From the NCBI RefSeq assembly GCF_910592395.1, contig NC_088321.1:8806001-8870000 (forward strand): a stretch of DNA of 64,000 nucleotides, written 5' to 3'. A program made the position numbers and the translations under genes. The first letter of the stretch is position 1; each line of letters opens with the position of its first letter. Below are positions 33,771 to 45,034 of the stretch, one piece after another. Source of the DNA: Lineus longissimus. Its lineage: Eukaryota; Nemertea; Pilidiophora; Heteronemertea; Lineidae. Under the pieces are notes generated by a model. That model did not search any database. It was not told the DNA's origin and saw nothing but the letters and a program-made list of their open reading frames with translations.

Positions 33771-34378
33771 GCTCCTCCCTCTGGGAGTTGGAGTCAGTAT
33801 TGTTTTCGCTCAGGTTTCTCGTACAATCACGTGACCTCTCCAACACTCGATAATGCACTCTTTTCGTCAAAGTTTTAGGCCAATCTTCGGCATGAACATG
33901 AAATCTAATAAGCGCAGTACTTAAATCAGATGTTTCTCTCGCCTTGAAAACATTCCTGGGTAAAATCCATTGAGATTAGCCGAGTTAATCTATTTTTTCC
34001 GTGCTTAAAATCTCTGCCGCTGAATTCTATAAATAGAAACTATTAACATCGCGGCAGTGTGGTTCCCATTGTGCGTACTCCCACTTCACACCATGTCAGG
34101 AGGTTTTACAGAGAGGGAGGGCGTGCGGTAAGAAGAATGGCCAAAATGACGTCACGTTTTCCTGGCAATGCCTCTTGCCAGACCAGTCAAGCATTGGGAA
34201 AGCATCTTTAATTCAGACAACGTTAGAACTAGTTAATTAATTTGCAAAAGTAAAAGCAGATTTCACCACTAACCAGTCAAATCGGAATACGACGGCGCAA
34301 AATGTTCTTGCTTTCTACTCTGTTGACATGACGACTACCTGGGGACTATCAAATTTGCTACCAGCAAATTTCGGAATT

Positions 34379-34600
34379 CTAGTTGTATATACAACTCCAC
34401 TTGTTTGCCTTATGTGTTGTTATAACTCACCAGTATGGGCAGGAAATCCTCTCACACAACTCAAAGCCATACATGTATGTAACTCGAGAGAATTTTATTT
34501 GCAACACAACCGACACCAACAGAAGTACAACATCAACTATCATACACAAGAGTTGTAACAAGACATAAGGCAAACAAGTGGAGTTGTATATACAATAGCT
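34379..34600. mobile_element. Small inverted-repeat MITE
   Basis: About 50-bp arms: 34379-34428 (GTATATACAACTCCACTTGT, TTGCCTTATG) and 34551-34600 are reverse complements with a few mismatches. 222 bp in total and non-coding. Confidence 0.75.
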
Positions 34601-35024
34601 AATTACTCTTAATCCTAAGGTGACAGCTTACTATGTGGCTTATAACATGTATAACAACCACTGGCAAAGTGACTGGGGTGGTTCTCGTTCCCTCGGAACA
34701 CATCGAAGGAATGGGGCCCAATTTTGAATGACCATGAATCTGTCAAGACAGATTACCAAACTGACCATGCCTTTTAAGTCTCGGAAACTTTCAGTAAAGC
34801 TTTGTATTGTTTCCATGGTTGAAATTACCATCATGACAGAAAATATATTTACCAAACATCTGTATCGGATGTGCCCCGGTATGAGGCGCACACACAGTAG
34901 GGGCTGTTCGGAATTTATATTTCGAAGTTTGGGGGAAACGATCATGTCGTCATGCTGCTGGGTTTAATTTATTACAATCCGAATTGCCTATTGTGTTCTG
35001 TAAATGTTTTGTGGTATTTTATAA

Positions 35025-35731
35025 AGCTGTGTTCACACTAGCGTTTTAATACGAATTGAATACGAATTAAAACCTAAATTCGTATTAACTGTTCAGACTG
35101 AAATCGTTTTGGAACGATGCCAAATCGGTTTATCGAAAACGGTCCCCGCACCGTATTGAATTCGCATCAGAATTCGGATCGCCCGATACGCATTCGGTCT
35201 GAACAACTCAATGCGCATTAACAAGGCTGCCTTCCTGTTCGCATGCGCATGATGTTAGTTCCGTTCCAGCGCATGGAGAAAGTGTGATAAATGGCAAGTC
35301 AGGGCACACGCGTTTGTCGAATAGGGTTTACGACATGATGGACCAAATTTTGGGGAACAGGCCCATCACCGACCCTGCGCGTGTTATCGATACTGCTGCA
35401 ATGGCTGCTGGAACCGGTAGGCACACCCCTGTGTCTAGGCGAAGGATTGATGAGGGCGCCGGCAACACTCCACCACTGCCGGCGTTGCCGTTCCTCATCT
35501 TGTTGGACATCCATCTTCATGCATGCTATGTTGTTGTAGCAGAGACATTTGCGCCTCCCGATCAGGAGAGTCGATTCGTTCTCCTAATGTTCAATAGGCG
35601 GCGATACTGGTTAATGCGCATTGGCATGTTGTGTGTGAACACCCCCAATTAATGCGAATTAACGTTGATTCGTATTCCGGGGCACGTATTCCGGAATGCG
35701 CAATCAATACGTATTCAGTGTGAACGCAGCT
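35025..35731 (+). mobile_element. PIF/Harbinger element, same family as 11433-12202, other deletion
   Basis: Left end AGCTGTGTTCACACTAGCG and right end (inwards) AGCTGCGTTCACACTGAATA match the two distinct ends of the intron 2 element, in opposite orientation. Flanks are TAA (35022-35024) and TCA (35732-35734), a TWA-like target with one change. Upstream of the frame it shares a CGCATGCGCA and GGCATGGAGAAA-like leader with that element. Confidence 0.7.
35325..35450 (+). pseudogene. Harbinger Myb-like protein, central fragment
   Basis: Within an open frame, NRVYDMMDQILGNRPITDPA and RVIDTA resemble the segment after the SANT domain in Harbinger Myb-like proteins (FYDxLDxILGxRP type). The SANT part is deleted and the frame continues as junk into the right terminus. 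Assignment by pattern only. Confidence 0.4.
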
Positions 35732-35734
35732 TCA

Positions 35735-36547
35735 GAGTCGTGAAGGAAATGCTTAACCCTTTTGCTATGGAAACCATTTTCCGCTTCCACCACTGAGTGA
35801 TGAGTTGTGGTGCCGTACTCTAATAATGTTCAAAAGTGTTGCCATCTATAATATTTGGATCAAACTTAATGTTAAGAAGGCTGCAGCCCAGTGCTGATGA
35901 TATAATACAGTGTTGACGCTATCTAGCCAGTTGAAGAGTGCCTATACAAAAGGCCTGGTGCGTGTAATAGGCCTATGTAAAACAGCCAACCAAAACCGGG
36001 TAAATAGCATCTATACAGTATTTTTATTGGTACATGAGAATTGAGGGGACATGTTCCATGACGTGCTATGCACGTCAGTCACAGTAAAGGGGTTAATTTG
36101 GTTTACATAGTTTTAAAGTATATTCTTCATGAAATTGGAATTTAATTTTTATTTAGCTTTTGTTTTGTAGAATAACAATTTCGATCATGTAGTTTTCACA
36201 TTTGTATCAAAATTATTTTTATTTTAAGTCCAAATTCATCTTTCTTTCCCCTTGTAATTTACAATGGACTCTTCTTGACAGTGATGTTTACTATGTATTT
36301 GACCGGTCCATTCTCTGCAATAGGTGAGAAGGGTCACATATCTACTTGTGTCAACCAATAATCCTGAGAATAAAGATTTTAATGTCAAGAAGGATTTGTG
36401 TAAGTTTTTCCGAGCTAGTCTGTAGTTTACCCATATCAACACGGCCTGACTTATTAATGCATCCCGTTCAAGTTTGTTTTTAAAACACGATCAGACTCGT
36501 TCTGCGTTGGGAATTACAGTGCCGAGTTCTTGTTATTCCATCCGTTT
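35735..36547. other. Intergenic, no gene recognised
   Basis: AT-rich with short open frames. Nothing supportable. Confidence 0.5.
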
Positions 36548-36926
36548 TGATGACGATGTTGATGATGATGATGATCATATTGATGATCATGACGAGACGA
36601 TGACAATGATCATCATGATCATGATCATGACGTTGACGGTGATCATAATGATCATCACGATGACAATGATCATGACGATGACGATGATCATCATCATTAT
36701 GATGATCATGACGATGACAATGACGATAACAATGATCATGATGATGATGATCATGACCATGACCATGACCATGATCGTGATGATGATCATCATGATCATG
36801 ACCATGACGATGATCATAATGATCATGACCATGACCATGATGATGATGATGACGACGATAATGATTACGATGATCGTGACGATGATCATGATCATGATCA
36901 TGACGATAATGATGACGATGACGATG
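36548..36926. repeat. GAT/CAT-type microsatellite (~380 bp)
   Basis: Irregular mixture of GATGAC, GATCAT and ATGATC units, strongly self-complementary (many TGATCA palindromes). It produces long open frames on both strands (Asp/His-rich and Ile/Met/Thr-rich), an artefact of composition. Confidence 0.95.
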
Positions 36927-36927
36927 A

Positions 36928-37312
36928 GTAAGTATCCAAGGTGTCAAGACCTCACGCGCACGTTCCGTTGGTATCAAGATATGGGAATGAAAAACGGCAA
37001 CGAGAATCTTGCTCATGAAGCCCAACACGCAGTATCCGTACGAACCCAAAAATAGGGTGGGGGGGGGGGGGGTTCCAGGAAGTACCAGTAGTCTGTCCTC
37101 TCCAACCCCTACTCCTGCCGGGAGTTGCATTCTGACCTCTCTCCCAACTGCTGGCGCTTTGTCCTTCCATCCAGCGCTTCAAAAACAGAATGCAAGGAAA
37201 TGTGGGACTCGCGTGCCAGCGTGACGTCACAACACATTGGATAAGTAAGTATCCAAGGTGTCGAGACCTCACGCGCACGTTCCGTTGGTATCAAGATATG
37301 GGAATGAAAAAC
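36928..37312 (+). repeat. 68-bp direct repeat pair flanking ~250 bp
   Basis: 36928-36995 and 37245-37312 (both start GTAAGTATCCAAGGTGTC and end GGGAATGAAAAAC) differ at one base that I can see. The enclosed segment has a 14-base poly-G run near 37060-37072. Recent local duplication or ends of an unrecognised element. Confidence 0.8.
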
Positions 37313-37370
37313 TCCCACTCCTAGCTCGTGACGATGCTGCCTTGGAGCACGAGGCACTGGGCACCCCAGA

Positions 37371-37430
37371 CCGCGGGGGGAGGTCTGTAGATTCCCCTTA
37401 CTAAAAATCCCAAAGCTACAGACCTACCCC
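37371..37430. repeat. Short inverted repeat GGTCTGTAG/CTACAGACC
   Basis: GGTCTGTAG near 37382 and CTACAGACC near 37416 form a hairpin downstream (minus-strand sense) of the recombinase remnant. It may mark an end of that element. Confidence 0.35.
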
Positions 37431-37576
37431 AGCGCGTGAAAGCGATCCTCCACGACGGACGTGACTGAAACAAGTGCTTGTATCTCCACCTAGGAGTGCA
37501 TTAATTTTGTTACCACCCGTACCTGCCGCTGAGATACAAGAAACCAAGAACTAAGAAGCCAAGGTGAAACCGTACC

Positions 37577-37582
37577 TTTATT
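37577..37582 (-). terminator. Candidate poly(A) signal of the recombinase remnant
   Basis: AATAAA on the minus strand about 370 bp past the recombinase stop. Suggests a once-transcribed element with a 3' UTR. Confidence 0.35.
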
Positions 37583-37947
37583 AACTATTGAAATATTTGG
37601 TGCATACCTTTATATTACATGTTACCATTACAGCTATAAATCTCCTGCATACCACCATTCTACACCCCCTTCACGACCACCGTTAAAGGAATACGCCTTT
37701 CGTAAAAGTTTGAAATTGTCCCTGAATTCGGCAATTCCCGATCGCTGAAGTACGTACTAACTCAGGCTTTCAGTGATACCACTGTGTCCGCTGATCTACG
37801 GACGACAATATTACTACGTTTCAACAAATTCTTACGTATAATGACGACATTGCGTCCAGACCGCAATTGTTTCGAAATAGCGTAAGTCTTTAAAGGAGGA
37901 AATATTACACCTGCTATAAATCATAATGAAGCCGCCAATCACCAGAG

Positions 37948-38400
37948 TTACAGATTACATTTAGGCAAATGAGACTCATCAAAATACTGTTCCTCAATAT
38001 TGGACCACGCGAGATGGGATGAGGGAGTGGCTAGCGACCTTGAAGCTACCGCAGCCTGCCCAAGCTTATCCTCCCGGGAATAATGGTTTGCACTAGACGC
38101 CGACGCCCATCCAACATGTTTCATCAGTAATTGTTGATGATTTTGGGCGCCGGCATCTCCCGTAACATTTAGGACTAGAGACCTGAGAGAAATTGCACAC
38201 GCTCCCCTCAGACTGTGAGGCGTTTCTCCTTCGTCGATGCCTAAAGTGACCAAATAGGAGCAGAGACGACAATAAATCGTCTGGTATTCTAATATGCTAT
38301 TCCTAACAGAGTCCTGCTTCACTGCTCTGAACAAAAACCCCGCATCTAGGCTTATACCTAGCTCCCGAGCGGTTGCCAGGTACGTTTCTAAAGCCCTTCC
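37948..38400 (-). pseudogene. Tyrosine recombinase, C-terminal catalytic part
   Basis: The minus-strand frame starts inside the satellite (38529) and from 38400 encodes ~150 residues: GRALETYLATARELGISLDA, then TPHSLRGACAISL, LLMKHVGWASASSANHYSR. The HxxR, HxGW and Tyr motifs, in that order and spacing, are the catalytic C-terminal signature of the tyrosine recombinase/phage-integrase fold, which cuts and rejoins DNA through a covalent phosphotyrosine. In animal genomes such genes usually belong to Crypton, DIRS or Ngaro elements, or to domesticated copies; I cannot assign which. The N-terminal half, with the first catalytic Arg and the core-binding domain, is missing. The first 43 residues of the frame are translated satellite. 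At the junction the minus strand reads TTATCATCGCAG|GG, which resembles a splice acceptor, so an exon start there is also possible. Confidence 0.65.
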
Positions 38401-40322
38401 CTGCGATGATAAGTTGTCATTCGATAGCGATATTACACTAATGGCGATGAAAGTCGGTCGGTGATGGCGCTCGTCGCAACCAATCACGCTCATTTTGGTT
38501 ATACAGAGTTGAGATGACCGATTGGACAAACTGAGACCGCAATTTCGAGATTCTGCGATGATAAGTTGTCATTCGATATCGATATTAAACTACTGGCGAT
38601 GAAAGTCGGTCGGCGATGGCGCTCGTCGCGTTCAATCACGCTCATTTTGGTTATACAGAGTCGAGATGACCGATTGGACGAATTGAGACAACAATTTCGA
38701 TATTCTGCGATGATAAGTTGTCATTCGATAGCAATATTACACTACTGGCGATGAAAGTCGGTCGGCGATGGCGCTCGTCGCGTTCAATCACGCTCATTTT
38801 GGTTATACAGAGTCGAGATGACTGATTGAACAAATTGAGACAACAATTTTGAGATTCTGCGATGATAAGTTGTCATTCGATAGCGATATTACACTAATGG
38901 CGATGAAAGTCGGTCGGTGATGGCGCTCGTCGCAACCAATCACGCTCATTTTGGTTATACAGAGTTGAGATGACCGATTGGACAAACTGAGACCGCAATT
39001 TCGAGATTCTGCGATGATAAGTTGTCATTCGATATCGATATTAAACTACTGGCGATGAAAGTCGGTCGGCGATGGCGCTCGTCGCGTTCAATCACGCTCA
39101 TTTTGGTTATACAGAGTCGAGATGACCGATTGGACGAATTGAGACAACAATTTCGATATTCTGCGATGATAAGTTGTCATTCGATAGCAATATTACACTA
39201 CTGGCGATGAAAGTCGGTCGGCGATGGCGCTCGTCGCGTTCAATCACGCTCATTTTGGTTATACAGAGTCGAGATGACTGATTGAACAAATTGAGACAAC
39301 AATTTCGATATTCTGCGATGATAAGTTGTCATTCGATAGTGATATTACACTGATGGCGATGAAAGTCAATCGGCGATGGCGCTCGTCGCGACCAATCACG
39401 CTCATTTTGGTCATGCAGCGTCGAGATGACCTATGGTCAAACTAAGACTGCAATTTTAAGATTCTGCGATGATAAGTTGTCATTCGATAGCGACATTACA
39501 CTATTAGCGATGAAAGTCGGTCGGCGATGACGCTCGTAGCGACCGATCACGCTCACTTTGGTTATGCAAAGTCGAGATGACCGATGGTCAAACTGAGACC
39601 GCAATTTTGAGATTCTGCGATGATAAGTTGTCATTCGATAGCAATATTACACTAATGGCGATGAAAGTCGGTCGGTGATGGCGCTCGTCGCGACCAATCA
39701 CGCTCATTTTGGTTATGCAGAGTCGAGATGCTCAATTGGACAAACTGAGACCGCAATTTTAAGATTCTGCGATGATCAGTTGTCATTAGACTAGCAATAT
39801 TACGCTACTGGCGATGAAAGTTGGTCGGTGATGGCGCTCGTCGCGACCGATCACGCTCACTTTGGTTATACAGAGTTGAGATGAACGATTGGACAAACTG
39901 AGACCGCAATTTCGATATTCTGCGATGATAAGTTGTCATTCGATAGTGATATTACACTACTGGCGATGAAAGTCGGTCGGCGATGGCGCTCGTCGCGACC
40001 AATCACGCACATTTTGGTTATGCAGAGTCGAGATGATCAATTGGACAAACTGAGACTGCAATTTTGAGATTCTGCGATGATCAGTTGTCATTAGACTAGC
40101 AATATTACGCTACTGGCGATGAAAGTCGGTCGGCGATGGCGCTCGTCGCGACCGATCACGCTCACTTTGGTTATACAGAGTTGAGATGACCGATTGGACA
40201 AACTGAGACCGCAATTTCGAGATTCTGCGATGATAAGTTGTCATTCGATAGCGATATTACACTACTGGCGATGAAAGTCGGTCGGCGATGGCGCTTGTCG
40301 TGTCCAATCACGCTCATTTTGG

Positions 40323-43300
40323 TTATACAGAGTCGAGATGACCGATTGGACAAACTGAGACCGCAATTTCGAGATTCTGCGATGATAAGTTGTCATTCGA
40401 TAGTGATATTACACTGATGGCGATGAAAGTCGGTCGGCGATGGCGCTCGTCGCGTTCAATCACGCTCATTTTGGTCATGCAGAGTCGAGATGACCTATGG
40501 TCAAACTGAGACTGCAATTTTGAGATTCTGCGATGATAAGTTGTCATTCGATAGCGATATTACACTACTGGCGATGAAAGTTGGTCGGCGATGGCGCTCG
40601 TCGCGACCAATCACGCACATTTTGGTTATGCAGAGTCGAGATGATCAATTGGACAAACTGAGACTGCAATTTTGAGATTCTGCGATGATAGTTGTCATTA
40701 CATAGTGATATTACACTACTGGCGATGAAAGTCGGTCGGCGATGGCGCTCGTCGCGACCAATCACGCTCATTTTGGTTATGCAGAGTCGAGATGCTCAAT
40801 TGGACAAACTGAGACCGCAATTTTGAGATTCTGCGATGATCAGTTGTCACTAGACTAGCAATATTACGCTATTGGCGATGAAAGTTGGTCGGTGTTGGCG
40901 CTCGTCGCGACCGATCACGCTCACTTTGGTTATACAGAGTTGAGATGACCGATTGGACAAATTGAGACCGCCATTTCGAGATTCTACGATGATAAGTTGT
41001 TATTCGATAGCGATATTACACTACTGGCGATGAAAGTCGGTCGGCGATGGCGCTTGTCGCGACCAATCACGCACATTTTGGTTATGCAGAGTCGAGATGA
41101 TCAATTGGACAAACTGAGACTGCAATTTTGAGATTCTGCGATGATCAGTTGTCATTAGACTAGCGATATTACACTACTGGCGATGAAAGTCGGTCGGCGA
41201 TGGCGCTTGTCGCGTTCAATCATGCTCATTTTGGTTATACAGAGTTGAGATGACCGATTGGACAAACTGAGACCGCAATTTCGAGATTCTGCGATGATAA
41301 GTTGTCATTCAATAGCGATATTAAACTACTGGCGATGAAAGTCGGTCGGCGATGGCGCTCGTCGCGTTCAATCACGCTCATTTTGGTTATACAGAGTCGA
41401 GATGACCGATTCGACAAATTGAGACAACAATTTCGATATTCTGCGATGATAAGTTGTCATTCGATAGCAATATTACACTGCTGGCGATGAAAGTCGGTCG
41501 GCGATGGCGCTCGTCGCGTTCAACCACGCTCATTTTGGTTATACAGAGTCGAGATGACCGATTGAACAAATTGAGACAACAATTTCGATATTCTGCGATG
41601 ATAAGTTGTCATTCGATAGTGATATTACACTGATGGCGATGAAAGTCAATCGGCGATGGTGCTCGTCGCGACCAATCACGCTCACTTTGGTTATGCAGAG
41701 TCGCTATGACCTATGGTCAAACTGAGACTGCAATTTTGAGATTCTGCGATGATAAGTTGTCATTCGATAGCGATATTACACTACTGGCGATGAAAGTCGG
41801 TCGGCGATGGCGCTTGTCGCGTTCAATCACGCTCATTTTGGTTATACAGAGTCGAGATGACCGATTGGACAAACTGAGACCGCAATTTCGAGATTCTACG
41901 ATGATAAGTTGTCATTCGATAGTGATATTACACTGACGGCGATGAAAGTCGGTCGGCGATGGCGCTCGTCGCGTTCAATCACGCTCATTTTGGTCATGCA
42001 GAGTCGAGATGACCTATGGTCAAACTGAGACTGCAATTTTGAGATTCTGCGATGATAAGTTGTCATTCGATAGCGATATTACACTACTGGCGATGAAAGT
42101 TGGTCGGCGATGGCGCTCGTCGCGACCAATCACGCACATTTTGGTTATGCAGAGTCGAGATGATCAATTGGACAAACTGAGACTGCAATTTTGAGATTCT
42201 GCGATGATAAGTTGTCATTAGATAGTGATATTACACTACTGGCGATGAAAGTCGGTCGGCGATGGCGCTAGTCGCGACCAATCACGCTCATTTTGGTTAT
42301 GCAGAGTCGATATGCTCAATTGGACAAACTGAGACTGCAATTTTGAGATTCTGCGATGATCAGTTGTCATTAGACTAGCAATATTACGCTACTGGCGATG
42401 AAAGTCGGTCGGCGATGGCGCTCGTCGCGACCGATCACGCTCACTTTGGTTATACAGAGTTGAGATGACCGATTGGACAAACTGAGACCGCAATTTCGAG
42501 ATTCTGCGATGATAAGTTGTCATTCGATAGCGATATTACACTACTGGCGATGAAAGTCGGTCGGCGATGGCGCTTGTCGCGTTCAATCACGCTCATTTTG
42601 GTTATACAGAGTCGAGATGACCGATTGGACAAACTGAGACCGCAATTTCGAGATTCTGCGATGATAAGTTGTCATTCGATAGTGATATTACACTGATGGC
42701 GATGAAAGTCGGTCGGCGATGGCGCTCGTCGCGTTCAATCACGCTCATTTTGGTCATGCAGAGTCGAGATGACCTATGGTCAAACTGAGACTGCAATTTT
42801 GAGATTCTGCGATGATAAGTTGTCATTCGATAGCGATATTACACTACTGGCGATGAAAGTTGGTCGGCGATGGCGCTCGTCGCGACCAATCACGCACATT
42901 TTGGTTATGCAGAGTCGAGATGATCAATTGGACAAACTGAGACTGCAATTTTGAGATTCTGCGATGATAAGTTGTCATTACATAGTGATATTACACTACT
43001 GGCGATGAAAGTCGGTCGGCGATGGCGCTCGTCGCGACCAATCACGCTCATTTTGGTTATGCAGAGTCGAGATGCTCAATTGGACAAACTGAGACCGCAA
43101 TTTTGAGATTCTGCGATGATCAGTTGTCACTAGACTAGCAATATTACGCTATTGGCGATGAAAGTTGGTCGGTGTTGGCGCTCGTCGCGACCGATCACGC
43201 TCACTTTGGTTATACAGAGTTGAGATGACGGATTGGACAAATTGAGACCGCCATTTCGAGATTCTACGATGATAAGTTGTTATTCGATAGCGATATTACA

Positions 43301-44882
43301 CTACTGGCGATGAAAGTCGGTCGGCGATGGCGCTTGTCGCGACCAATCACGCACATTTTGGTTATGCAGAGTCGAGATGATCAATTGGACAAACTGAGAC
43401 TGCAATTTTGAGATTCTGCGATGATCAGTTGTCATTAGACTAGCGATATTACACTACTGGCGATGAAAGTCGGTCGGCGATGGCGCTTGTCGCGTTCAAT
43501 CATGCTCATTTTGGTTATACAGAGTTGAGATGACCGATTGGACAAACTGAGACCGCAATTTCGAGATTCTGCGATGATAAGTTGTCATTCAATAGCGATA
43601 TTAAACTACTGGCAATGAAAGTCGGTCGGCGATGGCGCTCGTCGCGTTCAATCACGCTCATTTTGGTTATACAGAGTCGAGATGACCGATTCGACAAATT
43701 GAGACAACAATTTCGATATTCTGCGATGATAAGTTGTCATTCGATAGCAATATTACACTGCTGGCGATGAAAGTCGGTCGGCGATGGCGCTCGTCGCGTT
43801 CAACCACGCTCATTTTGGTTATACAGAGTCGAGATGACCGATTGAACAAATTGAGACAACAATTTCGATATTCTGCGATGATAAGTTGTCATTCGATAGT
43901 GATATTACACTGATGGCGATGAAAGTCAATCGGCGATGGTGCTCGTCGCGACCAATCACGCTCACTTTGGTTATGCAGAGTCGCTATGACCTATGGTCAA
44001 ACTGAGACTGCAATTTTGAGATTCTGCGATGATAAGTTGTCATTCGATAGCGATATTACACTACTGGCGATGAAAGTCGGTCGGCGATGGCGCTTGTCGC
44101 GTTCAATCACGCTCATTTTGGTTATACAGAGTCGAGATGACCGATTGGACAAACTGAGACCGCAATTTCGAGATTCTACGATGATAAGTTGTCATTCGAT
44201 AGTGATATTACACTGATGGCGATGAAAGTCGGTCGGCGATGGCGCTCGTCGCGTTCAATCACGCTCATTTTGGTCATGCAGAGTCGAGATGACCTATGGT
44301 CAAACTGAGACTGCAATTTTGAGATTCTGCGATGATAAGTTGTCATTCGATAGCGATATTACACTACTGGCGATGAAAGTTGGTCGGCGATGGCGCTCGT
44401 CGCGACCAATCACGCACATTTTGGTTATGCAGAGTCGAGATGATCAATTGGACAAACTGAGACTGCAATTTTGAGATTCTGCGATGATAAGTTGTCATTA
44501 GATAGTGATATTACACTACTGGCGATGAAAGTCAGTCGGCGATGGCGCTCGTCGCGACCAATCACGCTCATTTTGGTTATGCAGAGTCGAGATGCTCAAT
44601 TGGACAAACTGAGACCGCAATTTTGAGATTCTGCGATGATCAGTTGTCACTAGACTAGCAATATTACGCTATTGGCGATGAAAGTTGGTCGGTGTTGGCG
44701 CTCGTCGCGACCGATCACGCTCACTTTGGTTATACAGAGTTGAGATGACCGATTGGACAAATTGAGACCGCAATTTCGAGATTCTACGATGATAAGTTGT
44801 TATTCGATAGCGATATTACACTACTGGCGATGAAAGTCGGTCGGCGATGGCGCTTGTCGCGACCAATCACGCACATTTTGGT
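40323..44882. repeat. Higher-order duplication, two ~2280-bp blocks (15 monomers)
   Basis: The series of monomer variants at 40323-42602 recurs at 42602-44882 in the same order. Landmarks such as 41235/43515, 41302/43582, 41706/43986 and 42009/44289 are 2280 bp apart. Only a few base differences are visible, so the duplication is recent. Confidence 0.85.
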
Positions 44883-45034
44883 TATGCAGAGTCGAGATGA
44901 TCAATTGGACAAACTGAGACTGCAATTTTGAGATTCTGCGATGATCAGTTGTCATTAGACTAGCAATATTACGCTACTGGCGATGAAAGTCGGTCGGCGA
45001 TGGCGCTCGTCGCGACCGATCACGCTCACTTTGG

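Larger units (their letters stand above)
33219..34662. mobile_element. Inverted-repeat element (~1.4 kb)
   Basis: 33219-33273 (AGTGGTTGTTATAAGCC, AGTAAGCTGTCACCTAAGGA) is mirrored at 34602-34662 with small indels. The arms are about 55 bp. No transposase recognised inside. A second inverted-repeat element (34379-34600) lies against its right arm, suggesting nested or composite structure. Confidence 0.6.

Noticed and set aside
34640-34967. 101-residue minus-strand and 79-residue plus-strand frames
   Set aside because: Overlapping on opposite strands, no recognisable motifs and no splice or poly(A) context.
36474-37130. 193-216-residue frames rich in Asp/His or Met/Ile/Thr
   Set aside because: Low-complexity translation of the GAT/CAT microsatellite, open on both strands; no conserved residues.
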